Below, piece by piece: positions 42,825 to 50,803 of a DNA stretch of 64,000 bases. Origin of the DNA: Pseudomonadota bacterium (GTDB lineage: Bacteria > Pseudomonadota > Gammaproteobacteria > Steroidobacterales > Steroidobacteraceae). The first letter of the stretch is position 1. Each line of letters begins with the position of its first letter. Where the stretch lies: assembly GCA_021777555.1 (NCBI GenBank), contig JAJYDK010000004.1, positions 112,038 to 176,037 on the forward strand. The letters run 5' to 3'. The position numbers and the translations under genes are program-made. The notes beneath the pieces were generated by a model. It saw nothing but the letters and a program-made list of their open reading frames with translations. It searched no databases and was not told the DNA's origin.

Positions 42825-42848
42825 GAACGGCCCCTCGGGGGGCCGTTC
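42825..42848 (-). terminator. conserved hairpin after PEP-CTERM gene 4
   Basis: Perfect 10-bp stem GAACGGCCCC with loop TCGG, followed on the minus strand by TTCTTCTTTAATC, the best U-tract of the four copies. The companion stem GACATCCG/CGGATGTC (42854-42872) is nearer the gene. Confidence 0.82.
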
Positions 42849-42888
42849 ACAAGGACATCCGAGTCGGATGTCACAGCTCGCCCTGGTC

Positions 42889-43572
42889 TCAGTCCTGCCG
42901 GACGCGGCGGCGTCGGGCGATGAGGAGCGCGCAGCCGAGGAGGCCAGCGCCGAAGAGCGCGAGCGTGCCGGGCTCCGGCACGGTGGTGGTCACCCCCATC
43001 AGCACGATGTCATTCGAGTTGATGTACGGCGTCGCGCTCGGCTCGGCGATGATCAGGTCGCTGTAGCTCAAGAGGCTGGATGCGGTGAAGTCCTCGGCGC
43101 CGCCACCCATGCCCGAGCCGAGCTGCGTCCACGTGCTGCCATCGTTGCTCCCAAAGACCGCCCAGGATTCCCCGTTGGTCGCGGTGCCCTGGAGCGAGCC
43201 GATCATGACACTCGAGACGTGGCCCGAGAATCCGGTGAGCTCGATGCCGTTGGGATAGAAGATCTCGTGATCGCCCGAGGGGTCCCCCATCAGCCCAAGG
43301 CCACTCTCGTCTACGGAGCCACCATTCTTGGCGTACAGGTCCTCCGTGCCCATGGCCCAGCTCGAGCCGCTCTGAGTCATGGAATTGGCCGTCAGGGACA
43401 TCGATCCCTGGGTAAAGGTGTAGCTGGTGCCCATCAGGCTCGCGCCCGGCTGCGCCGGGTTCCCCGCGAGCGTGAGGAAGTTCCAGCTCATCGTCCCGGC
43501 GAAGGCCGGGGCCGAGGCCGCGGCAATTCCCAGTGCTGCCGCCGAACAGACCGCCGCAAATTTGGATTTCAT
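42889..43572 (-). CDS. PEP-CTERM protein 4 (family A)
   Basis: A 227-residue paralogue of genes 1 and 3. Signal peptide M-K-S-K-F-A-A-V-C-S, cleavage near A-F-A-G, a body with S-W-A-V-F-G-S-N-D-G-S-T-W and N-S-N-D-I-V-L-M, and a V-P-E-P-G-T-L-A-L-F tail ending A-R-R-R-R-V-R-Q-D. ATG 43572 is preferred to the track start at 43695. It carries a sigma-54 promoter, enhancer-like element and twin hairpins like its paralogues. Substrate of XrtA by tail; function unknown. Confidence 0.93.
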   Translation of the reverse strand: MKSKFAAVCSAAALGIAAASAPAFAGTMSWNFLTLAGNPAQPGASLMGTSYTFTQGSMSLTANSMTQSGSSWAMGTEDLYAKNGGSVDESGLGLMGDPSGDHEIFYPNGIELTGFSGHVSSVMIGSLQGTATNGESWAVFGSNDGSTWTQLGSGMGGGAEDFTASSLLSYSDLIIAEPSATPYINSNDIVLMGVTTTVPEPGTLALFGAGLLGCALLIARRRRVRQD

Positions 43573-43625
43573 GTCTCGACTCCTAGCCATCAATAGCAGG
43601 CACGTTATCGGCCCGCTGGAGCATG

Positions 43626-43641
43626 AGCAATTTCCGGGCCA
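43626..43641 (-). promoter_or_regulatory. sigma-54 promoter of PEP-CTERM gene 4
   Basis: Minus strand TGGCCCGGAAATTGCT, differing from the gene 3 promoter at one spacer base, about 54 bp before the start codon. Confidence 0.82.
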
Positions 43642-43702
43642 CGCCATTTTTTCCTTCAAGAACAAATTCTTGCGTGCAATTTGCCGCTTTGACATAAGTC
43701 AT

Positions 43703-43719
43703 CGTAAATTAACCCGACG
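43703..43719 (-). promoter_or_regulatory. candidate PrsR enhancer upstream of PEP-CTERM gene 4
   Basis: Minus strand CGTCGGGTTAATTTACG, with a 61-bp gap to the -24 box. It is shared with the divergent NHL gene upstream region. Confidence 0.6.
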
Positions 43720-43957
43720 ATGAGGAGGAGCGGACGAGGCGATCTGTCGCCGAGCTGTGACACGCTTCACCTCAAGTGTCGCCGGATGCAATCAGAATTT
43801 TGTGGTGTGGTGGCCCTTGTCGCCATCCACCATCGTGTTTCGTGGTTCCGGGCTGTAAAAGATTCCGACGATCGAGCGCTGCGCAACTGAATCGTTCAGC
43901 TGGCAGTCATCGGGGCGAGCACATACTGTGTCTGAAGCGTACCAGGGGAAGTTTCTC

Positions 43958-45616
43958 ATGCGTGATCCCGCACTCAACCGCGCGTTGCTGCGCGCCGGGT
44001 ATCGGACTCTTTTTGCGCTCTCCATGCTGTCTCTGGCCGCCTGCGGCGGCGGGGGGAGCAGTGGCAGCAGCAGCAGCTCGAGTGGCGGTGGCACCACCAG
44101 CTCTTTCACGATCGGCGGAACCGTCACAGGGCTCAATGCCTCGGGACTGGTGCTCACCGACAACGGCGGCGACAACCTCACGGTGGCCTCCGGTTCGAGC
44201 ACCTTCACCTTCGCCACCAAGCTCACGAGCGGATCGACCTACGACGTGGCGGTAGCCACTCAGCCGACGGGTGAGACCTGCTCGGTGAGCAACGCCACCG
44301 GTACCGACACGGCCAACGTCACCACGGTCAGCGTGTCCTGCGCGGTTGCGACGTATACGGTTTCGGGCACCATCACCGGATTGTCCAACGCGGGATTGAA
44401 GCTGCTCGACTACACGGGCGGGGAGACGCTCTCGGTGAGCGCCGGCAAGACGAGCTATCAATTCACCCAGACCGTGCCCTACGGCACCCAGGTTCAGGTG
44501 ACCGTGGCGGCGCAGCCCTCGCTCGAGACCTGCACCGCCGGCACCTCCAATTTCAACGGACCCATCAAGGCCAATGTCACCACGGACACCTTCAGCTGCA
44601 CCACGCTGCTGGCGACTGTGAGCACCTTCGCGGGCTCGACGACTTCCGGCAACGTCAATGGCACGGGCACCGCTGCCCGATTCGACGGTCCCATTGGGGT
44701 CGCTGTGGACTCCTCGGGGAACCTCTACGTGGCCGACAGCACCAACAACGAGATCCGGTTGATCACCCCCGCGGGTGCCGTGACGACGCTGGCGGGCACG
44801 CACACCGCCGGGTACATCGACAATACGACCGGAAATCTGGCCGAATTCAACTATCCGACCGGGGTGGCGGTGGACTCCTCCGGCACGATCTACGTGGCCG
44901 ATTTCTACAACAACAGGATCCGCAAGATCGTGTGCACGAGCCTGACGGCCACCGCCTGCACCGTCTCGACGCTCGCGGGACAGTCCACGGCGGGATCCGC
45001 CGACGGCACGGGCGCCCTGGCCCAGTTCAACGAGCCGAGCGGCGTTGCGGTAGATTCCTCCGGCAATGTCTATGTGGCCGACAGCGCCAACAACGAGATC
45101 CGCAAGATCACCCCCGCCGGCGTCGTGACGACGATCGCGGGCTCGACCACCGCGGGCAGTACGGACGGCTCGGGCACCTCGGCGTCATTCAAGAAGCCGG
45201 CCGGTGTGGCGGTGGATTCCGCCGGGAACGTCTACGTCGCGGATTTCGGCAACAACGAGATCCGCATGATCGATGCCTCGGACGTGGTGAGCACGCTGGC
45301 GGGGTCCACCACGGCCGGCAACAAGGACGGCACGGGGAGTGCTGCCGCGTTCTCCGGTCCGAACGACGTGGCGGTGGATGCCGCGGGCAATGTGTATGTG
45401 GCGGACTCCGGGAACAACGAGATCCGCCTGGTTGCGCCGTCGGGGCTGGTGAGCACGCTGGCGGGCACGGGCGCCCTGGGCAGCCTGGACGGCCCGGCCA
45501 ATACCGCCACGTTCTACAGCCCGAGCGGTCTTGCCGTGGTCACCTCCGGCAGTGCCGCGGGGGATGTGTTCGTCGGCGATCTCGGCAACAACGAAATCCG
45601 CGAGATCGTGCCCTGA
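43958..45616 (+). CDS. NHL-repeat lipoprotein (beta-propeller) with two N-terminal beta domains
   Basis: A 552-residue surface or periplasmic lipoprotein. The signal peptide ends in L-A-A-C-G, followed by a Gly/Ser linker. Two related domains of about 75 residues follow (F-T-I-G-G-T-V-T-G-L and Y-T-V-S-G-T-I-T-G-L), each ending in a cysteine pair. From residue 225 there are about six NHL units of the form G-V-A-V-D-S-S-G-N-x-Y-V-A-D-S-x-N-N-E-I-R, enough for a six-bladed propeller. ATG 43958 follows a good AGGGGAAG site. It probably binds polysaccharide or protein at the cell surface; that is inference from the fold. Confidence 0.9.
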   Translation: MRDPALNRALLRAGYRTLFALSMLSLAACGGGGSSGSSSSSSGGGTTSSFTIGGTVTGLNASGLVLTDNGGDNLTVASGSSTFTFATKLTSGSTYDVAVATQPTGETCSVSNATGTDTANVTTVSVSCAVATYTVSGTITGLSNAGLKLLDYTGGETLSVSAGKTSYQFTQTVPYGTQVQVTVAAQPSLETCTAGTSNFNGPIKANVTTDTFSCTTLLATVSTFAGSTTSGNVNGTGTAARFDGPIGVAVDSSGNLYVADSTNNEIRLITPAGAVTTLAGTHTAGYIDNTTGNLAEFNYPTGVAVDSSGTIYVADFYNNRIRKIVCTSLTATACTVSTLAGQSTAGSADGTGALAQFNEPSGVAVDSSGNVYVADSANNEIRKITPAGVVTTIAGSTTAGSTDGSGTSASFKKPAGVAVDSAGNVYVADFGNNEIRMIDASDVVSTLAGSTTAGNKDGTGSAAAFSGPNDVAVDAAGNVYVADSGNNEIRLVAPSGLVSTLAGTGALGSLDGPANTATFYSPSGLAVVTSGSAAGDVFVGDLGNNEIREIVP

Positions 45617-45669
45617 GCCGGGCACGCCACGGGGCACTACGACAGTCAACACAGGGATGAGAGCAGGAC

Positions 45670-45702
45670 GATCGCGGCGGGCGCCTCCGGCCCGCCGCGA
45701 TC
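45670..45702 (+). terminator. strong hairpin downstream of NHL gene
   Basis: Perfect 13-bp stem (GATCGCGGCGGGC with its complement) and a 7-base loop, 54 bp after the NHL stop codon. There is no T-tract, so it may stabilise the mRNA 3' end or assist factor-dependent termination. Confidence 0.5.
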
Positions 45703-45811
45703 GGCGCGGGCGCCCGCGTGGTCATCGCAGCTTGTGCCCCGATCGGACGACCGAATCGCAACTGAGCGCTCGATTCCGGCAATCTTAAGTCCCCTGCATT
45801 AAGATCGCCCG

Positions 45812-47887
45812 GTGCTCGGGTACCTCCTATCGGCCCTCGCCTATGCGGCGCTGCTCGCGGCGACCCTGACGCTTTGGCGGCGACGCCTCACCGGCTCCGG
45901 CCTTGCCACGGCGCTGGGCGCCCAGTTCGGCTGGTCCCTCGTGCTCGCGGCGCAGGCGGGTGGTGTGGGCTTTCCCTTGGGACTCGGGATCGCGGCCGAG
46001 TACCTGCGCGACCTCGCCTGGATGCTCGTGCTGGTGCGCTGCCTGGGGCGCTCGGAAGCCACCCGCGTCGCGCACCTCGTTCAGCGAGTGCTCGTGGTGC
46101 TCGTGGCGCTGGTGGTCCTCTTTGCCATCGGCACCGTCCTGCCGGGTCATCCCGGGGGTTTGGTGCTGCAGATCGAGCGGTTCTGGCTCTGGGGGGCCTT
46201 CGTTCTCGCCATCGCCGGCCTGATGCTGGTCGAGCAGGTGGCGCGCAATACCCGCTCCACGCAGCGCTACGCGTTGAAGTATGTGTGGCTCGCCCTCGGG
46301 GCGCTCTTCGCCTGGGACCTGTGCCTCTTCTCGATCGCGATGCTGCGCGGCAGTTTTGCCGAGGTCTTCTGGGTGGACCGCGGCGTCGTCAATGCCGCAC
46401 TGGCGGCGCTCCTGGCCGTGGGCCTGAGCCGGATTCCGGAGTGGGAGTCGGCGGCGTTTCTGTCGCCGCGCATCGTCTTCTTCAGCGCGACGCTCCTCGG
46501 GGCGGCGCTCTATGCGTTGGTCATGGCGGTCGGGAGCTTCCTCATCCGCCGGCTCGGGGGCTCCTGGGGCGCCGCCGGCCAGATGCTGTTCCTCGCCGCC
46601 GGCGCCCTGGTGCTTGCCGTGGCGGCGCTTTCGGAGCAGTTCCGCGCCTGGTCGCGGGTGACCCTCGCCAAGTATCTCTTCCCGTACCGCTACGACTACC
46701 GGAGCGAGTGGCAGAAGCTCACCCGCGCGCTCTCGGTGGGCGGCGATACACCGATCTACGATCGGATCGCCAAGGTGACGGCGGGCTTCATGAGCTCGCC
46801 CTACGGCGGGCTCTGGTTGCGGGACGCCGAGGGCGCTTATGCGCCGGTGGGAGGGGAACTCGCGACACCGCCCGCGCCCCTCGAGAGCGGCCACGCGGAG
46901 TTCTTCGACTACCTGCTGCAGCACGAGTGGATCTGCGACCTCGATCAGGCGCGCAGACCGCGGCGCGGCAAGCCCGAACTGGCGCCACCGCAGTGGATGC
47001 TGGCCAATCCACGCCTGTGGCTCGTCGTGCCGCTCATCTGCGAGAGCGCGCTCGTCGGGTTCGTGCTGATCGGGCAGCCGCTCGCCGCGGTGCGCCTTTC
47101 CTGGGAGGAGCTCGATCTGCTGCGGGCCGCCGGCCGTCAGGTGGCGAGCTTCCTCGCCTTCGAGCAGGCCGCCAAGCGCCTGGCCGAGGCGCATCAGTTC
47201 GAAGCGATGAACCGCCTCTCCGCCGTCCTCATGCACGACCTCAGGCACCTGATCGCCCAGCAGGCGCTCGTGGTGCAGAACGCATCGCGCCATCGCGGCA
47301 ATCCGGAATTCTTCGACGATGCCATCCTCACGATCGACAATTCCGTCAAGCGCATGACCCGCCTCATGGAGGAGCTCAGAAACGGCATGCTCACCGAGCA
47401 GAACCGTCGGGTGGAGCTGAGTGAGCTCTGCGCCGAAGCGATCCGTCGCTGCTCTGGTCAACCCGTCCCGGTGCTCGAGGTGCGTGAGCGTGGGGAAGTC
47501 GTCCTCAATCGCGAGCGGCTGCTGCAGGTGCTCGAGCATCTCATCCGCAATGCCCAGGAGGCGACACCGGCGGACGGATCGGTTACCGTACGGCTCCAAA
47601 AGACAGGTCACCATGCGGTCATCGAGGTGATCGACACCGGCAGCGGCATGGACGAGGAGTTCGTCCGGCATCGGCTGTTCCGGCCCTTCGAAACCACCAA
47701 GGGCGAGCGGGGGTTCGGGATCGGCGCCTACCAGGCGCGCGAGTTCGTGCGCAAGTGCGGCGGCACCATCGAGGTCGAGAGCCGCCCGGGACGCGGGACG
47801 CGATTCATCCTGCGGCTGCCGCTCGCACCGGCACTCTCTGTCCCCTCTGCTACGGAAGGAGAACAAATTGGACTCCAAGCCAACTAG
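45812..47887 (+). CDS. prsK: PEP-CTERM system histidine kinase PrsK
   Basis: A 691-residue sensor kinase matching the XrtA/PEP-CTERM PrsK family. About eight N-terminal membrane helices (residues 1-275) are followed by a GAF-like domain (about 300-455), then a helical region with M-H-D-L-R-H-L-I-A-Q-Q containing the phospho-accepting His, and ATPase boxes (L-I-R-N-A-Q-E-A, D-T-G-S-G-M-D, G-F-G-I-G-A-Y). It should phosphorylate PrsR, encoded immediately downstream with a 20-bp overlap, to activate EPS and PEP-CTERM genes through sigma-54. Start codon is GTG. Confidence 0.93.
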   Translation: MLGYLLSALAYAALLAATLTLWRRRLTGSGLATALGAQFGWSLVLAAQAGGVGFPLGLGIAAEYLRDLAWMLVLVRCLGRSEATRVAHLVQRVLVVLVALVVLFAIGTVLPGHPGGLVLQIERFWLWGAFVLAIAGLMLVEQVARNTRSTQRYALKYVWLALGALFAWDLCLFSIAMLRGSFAEVFWVDRGVVNAALAALLAVGLSRIPEWESAAFLSPRIVFFSATLLGAALYALVMAVGSFLIRRLGGSWGAAGQMLFLAAGALVLAVAALSEQFRAWSRVTLAKYLFPYRYDYRSEWQKLTRALSVGGDTPIYDRIAKVTAGFMSSPYGGLWLRDAEGAYAPVGGELATPPAPLESGHAEFFDYLLQHEWICDLDQARRPRRGKPELAPPQWMLANPRLWLVVPLICESALVGFVLIGQPLAAVRLSWEELDLLRAAGRQVASFLAFEQAAKRLAEAHQFEAMNRLSAVLMHDLRHLIAQQALVVQNASRHRGNPEFFDDAILTIDNSVKRMTRLMEELRNGMLTEQNRRVELSELCAEAIRRCSGQPVPVLEVRERGEVVLNRERLLQVLEHLIRNAQEATPADGSVTVRLQKTGHHAVIEVIDTGSGMDEEFVRHRLFRPFETTKGERGFGIGAYQAREFVRKCGGTIEVESRPGRGTRFILRLPLAPALSVPSATEGEQIGLQAN

Positions 47888-49232
47888 GCTGCTGGTCGTC
47901 GAGGACGATCCGGGCCTGCAACGGCAGCTCAAGTGGGCGCTCGACACCTACGAGGTCGAGTGCGCCTCGAACCGCGCCGAGGCGCTCGCGGCCGTGCGCC
48001 GCTTCGAGCCGCCCATCGTGCTGCAGGACCTGGGCTTGCCCCCCGATCCGGATGGGGTGGAGGAGGGCTTCGCCACCATCGCCGAGCTCCTGCGCATCGC
48101 GCCTGCCACCAAGATCATCGTGGTCACCGGTCGCGAGGGCCGGGAGCACGCGCTCAGGGCCATCGGCCTCGGCGCCTATGACTTCTGCCAGAAGCCGGTC
48201 GACACCCAGGTGCTCTCGCTCATCATCGATCGCGCGCGGCGCATCCACGAGCTCGAGGAGGAGAATCGCCGTCTCGCGGGCAACAGCTCCTTGGCACTGG
48301 ATGGCGTCATCGCCGCGAGCGAGTCGATGCTCAAGGTCTGCCGGCTCGTGCAGAAGCTCGCGCCCACCCAGGCCACGGTGCTCTTGCTTGGGGAGAGCGG
48401 CACGGGCAAGGAGCGGCTCGCGCAGGCGCTCCATTCGCTCAGCGCGCGCGCCGAGCAACCCATGGTCGCGATCAACTGCGCCGCCATTCCCGAGAACCTG
48501 CTCGAGAGCGAGCTCTTCGGCTACGAGCGGGGCGCCTTCACCGGCGCGGTGAAGCAGACCAAGGGCAAGATCGAGATGGCCGACGGCGGCACGCTCTTTC
48601 TCGATGAGATCGGCGACATGCCGCTCGCCCTGCAGGCGAAGCTCCTGCGCTTCCTGCAGGAGCGGGTGATCGAGCGCGTGGGGGGGCGGGAGCTCATCCA
48701 GGTGGACGTGCGCATCATCGCGGCCACCCATCGGGACCTCAAGGCGGCGATCGGGGAGAAGACCTTCCGCGAGGACCTCTTCTACCGCATCAGCGAAGTC
48801 GCGGTAAACATCCCACCGCTCCGTGAGCGCGGCTCGGATTCGGTGCTGATCGCGAACTACCTGCTGAGCCAAGCCTGCAAACGCCACGGGAGACCCGCGC
48901 TCAAGCTCGGACCCGATGCGATCACCGCCATCGAGAACTATCCCTGGCCGGGCAATGTGCGCGAGCTCGAGAACAAGGTGAATGCCGCGGCCATCATGGC
49001 CGAGGGAAAGCTCGTGACGTCGGAGGATCTCACGCTCGATGCGCAGGCGGCGGAGGGCGAAGCGGGGATCTTCCCGCTGCGCGAGGTGCGCCAGAGGGCC
49101 GAGACCGCGGCCGTGCAGCGGGCGCTCGCCATCACGGGCGGCAACATCTCGAAGGCCGCGGAACTCCTGGGCGTGACCCGCCCGACCCTCTACGACCTCA
49201 TGGGACGCACCGGCCAGGCGATGCCCAAATGA
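47868..49232 (+). CDS. prsR: PEP-CTERM system sigma-54 response regulator PrsR
   Basis: A 454-residue NtrC-type activator. Receiver domain (1-120) with acidic pocket V-V-E-D-D-P-G and acceptor region Q-D-L-G-L-P; central AAA+ domain with Walker A G-E-S-G-T-G-K-E and an intact G-A-F-T-G-A loop for sigma-54 contact; C-terminal Fis-type HTH (A-A-E-L-L-G-V-T-R-P-T-L-Y). The start is TTG 47868, supported by AAGGAG 9 bp upstream inside prsK. It should bind enhancers upstream of the sigma-54 promoters found in this window. The DNA-binding domain is partly duplicated at 50804. Confidence 0.95.
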   Translation: MDSKPTRLLVVEDDPGLQRQLKWALDTYEVECASNRAEALAAVRRFEPPIVLQDLGLPPDPDGVEEGFATIAELLRIAPATKIIVVTGREGREHALRAIGLGAYDFCQKPVDTQVLSLIIDRARRIHELEEENRRLAGNSSLALDGVIAASESMLKVCRLVQKLAPTQATVLLLGESGTGKERLAQALHSLSARAEQPMVAINCAAIPENLLESELFGYERGAFTGAVKQTKGKIEMADGGTLFLDEIGDMPLALQAKLLRFLQERVIERVGGRELIQVDVRIIAATHRDLKAAIGEKTFREDLFYRISEVAVNIPPLRERGSDSVLIANYLLSQACKRHGRPALKLGPDAITAIENYPWPGNVRELENKVNAAAIMAEGKLVTSEDLTLDAQAAEGEAGIFPLREVRQRAETAAVQRALAITGGNISKAAELLGVTRPTLYDLMGRTGQAMPK

Positions 49233-49236
49233 GCCG

Positions 49237-49266
49237 CCTAGCCGGCGCGCATGCGCGCCGGCTAGG
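49237..49266. terminator. 30-bp perfect palindrome between convergent prsR and PEP-CTERM gene 5
   Basis: Each arm is 15 bp (CCTAGCCGGCGCGCA and its complement) with no spacer. It lies 4 bp after prsR and 24 bp before the stop codon of the convergent gene, so it is probably a bidirectional terminator. No U-tract is present. Confidence 0.6.
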
Positions 49267-49290
49267 CCCTCAGCGCACTTCCACTCCCGA

Positions 49291-50091
49291 TCAGCTACGC
49301 GAGGCGCGCGAGCGGCGGCGCACGAGGCCGAGCGCCAGCAGGCACGCCACCCCAGCTCCGAAAAGCGCGAGCGCGTCCGGCTCCGGCACCGAGCTCACCG
49401 GCGCCTGGAGACCAAAGCCGGCGAAGCTCAGCGTTTGGTCATTGACGTCGACGGTGAAGTTGTTGGGGTCGATCAACGCGCCCATCGGCGCGTTGGTATA
49501 AACCACATAACCGTCGGTGGCCGGGAACGTGCCGAGGATGGGATTCGACGCCAGGCTCGAGAAGGTGATCGAATCCCCGGCGCCCGTGCTGCGCGAGGCC
49601 ATGCCGGCCGTGGTGCCGGAGGCGCAGCCCTCTAACGTGGAGGATCCGAATACCGGACCACAGGCTTCCACCGAGGTGGAATAGCCCGAAAGCATTGACA
49701 GCGTGGCGGAGGTCACATACGGCGCATCCGTTCCCGCGAAGATGAATGCCAGGGCGATGTCGGATGACCCATAGGGATTGAGGCCGGTGGTGCCGGCCAC
49801 TTCGATGAAACCTCCGTAAGGGCTTCCCAGGATGGCCTCACCCGTTGTGACGAGAGACGACGTGGTGGTCGTGCACGCCGAGCCATCGAGATAGCCGCAC
49901 GCTGCGGCAAGCAATGTGGTGGTGCCGGGCGCGCGACCGTCGTAGACGGGAACCCCACCGGATGTGCCGGCAGTCAGCTGCAGGGGACCGGCAAGCGCCG
50001 AGCCGGCGACCATTATCGCGGCGACGCTTGCGCCCCAGCTCCACCATTTCGCGGTCGAGCCTCGGCGGAAAGTTCGGGAATTCGCATTCAT
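49291..50091 (-). CDS. PEP-CTERM protein 5
   Basis: A 266-residue exported protein. After a somewhat long signal (basic region, then W-G-A-S-V-A-A-I-M-V-A-G-S-A-L-A) the body is rich in Gly, Ser and Thr, with G-S-S-D-I-A-L-A-F-I-F-A-G. The tail reads V-P-E-P-D-A-L-A-L-F, a hydrophobic helix, then R-R-R-S-R-A-S. It is unrelated in body to family A. ATG 50091 has GGGGAG upstream and replaces the track start at 50394. Promoter is the perfect sigma-54 site at 50188. Confidence 0.92.
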   Translation of the reverse strand: MNANSRTFRRGSTAKWWSWGASVAAIMVAGSALAGPLQLTAGTSGGVPVYDGRAPGTTTLLAAACGYLDGSACTTTTSSLVTTGEAILGSPYGGFIEVAGTTGLNPYGSSDIALAFIFAGTDAPYVTSATLSMLSGYSTSVEACGPVFGSSTLEGCASGTTAGMASRSTGAGDSITFSSLASNPILGTFPATDGYVVYTNAPMGALIDPNNFTVDVNDQTLSFAGFGLQAPVSSVPEPDALALFGAGVACLLALGLVRRRSRASRS

Positions 50092-50187
50092 ACAGAGTTC
50101 TCCCCTTATGACCCGTGCGCGAACGGAACCGCGGTCGCTGCGGAGCGCATGCTTCTCGTTCGAGCGCATGGTCTTTCTGACATAATA

Positions 50188-50203
50188 AGCAATGATCGTG
50201 CCA
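50188..50203 (-). promoter_or_regulatory. sigma-54 promoter of PEP-CTERM gene 5 (perfect consensus)
   Basis: Minus strand TGGCACGATCATTGCT, an exact match to TGGCACG-N4-TTGCW, 97 bp before the start codon. Confidence 0.88.
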
Positions 50204-50265
50204 AACAAAAACTGTGAGACATAACAGAGACATGGGGTGTGCGGCACTTCATGCGACAGGGAAGA

Positions 50266-50282
50266 TGTCAATTTGTTCGACG
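50266..50282 (-). promoter_or_regulatory. candidate PrsR enhancer upstream of PEP-CTERM gene 5
   Basis: Minus strand CGTCGAACAAATTGACA. CGTCG is intact and the second half differs by one base (TGACA). The gap to the -24 box is 62 bp. Confidence 0.55.
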
Positions 50283-50543
50283 GCCCGTGGGTCGAGGCTG
50301 CCCGGAATGAGAAGACACACCGGCCCGATCCCGCGAGCGTTAACGGAAGCTTTGCCAGTCTCGGAGGAGTCCATCGAGGGGTGCTCCGCGGCATTTGTGC
50401 GGACGAAGCGTCTCCCGGCCTATCCGGCGAGGAGCACCGGGGTCATCTTGCGTATTCGTCCGATTGCGCCCGGGTTCGCGAGCGCCCCGCGGCTCTGGGC
50501 GTGCAGCGGATACTTGCCATCACGCTCACTGCGCCGCAATCGG

Positions 50544-50560
50544 TGTCGTCATTTCTTACA
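50544..50560 (+). promoter_or_regulatory. candidate PrsR enhancer upstream of the prsR fragment
   Basis: Plus strand TGTCGTCATTTCTTACA fits YGTCG-N7-TTACR. The gap to the -24 box at 50623 is 62 bp. Confidence 0.58.
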
Positions 50561-50622
50561 TAAACGCTGATCTTGCTGACGATACTCACGTAACCCATTG
50601 ATCGGGCTGCGGTGTAGCCGGT

Positions 50623-50638
50623 TGGCATACGGATTGCT
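50623..50638 (+). promoter_or_regulatory. sigma-54 promoter facing the prsR fragment
   Basis: TGGCATACGGATTGCT matches TGGCACG-N4-TTGCW at GG and GC with two changes. It lies 165 bp before the ATG at 50804. Confidence 0.7.
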
Positions 50639-50803
50639 TTGGTTCTTCACCACACGAAGGTGGTCGCCCACTCGCGCTCCAGGCTCCGGGCAGGTCGAAT
50701 CAGAAATCGCCCCAGGAACTGCGCGCCATGCGTGGCGACCGATTCAATGCGCGCCACACCGATGTGCCGGCGCGCCTCAATCACCTGGAGCCGCGTCCAC
50801 CCC

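Larger units (their letters stand above)
43573..43957. other. 385-bp divergent region between PEP-CTERM gene 4 and the NHL gene
   Basis: It contains the sigma-54 promoter and enhancer element of gene 4. I could not find a -24/-12 match facing the NHL gene, nor a strong sigma-70 promoter. Confidence 0.6.
50092..50803. other. 712-bp regulatory region between PEP-CTERM gene 5 and the prsR fragment
   Basis: No convincing gene; the short ORFs here lack homology that I recognise. It holds two divergent sigma-54 promoters, each with a candidate PrsR enhancer at 62 bp, one facing gene 5 and one facing the prsR fragment. Confidence 0.65.

Noticed and set aside
45827-47947. Minus-strand ORF of 706 aa
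   Set aside because: Antisense to prsK; His/Glu/Arg-rich nonsense composition typical of shadows.
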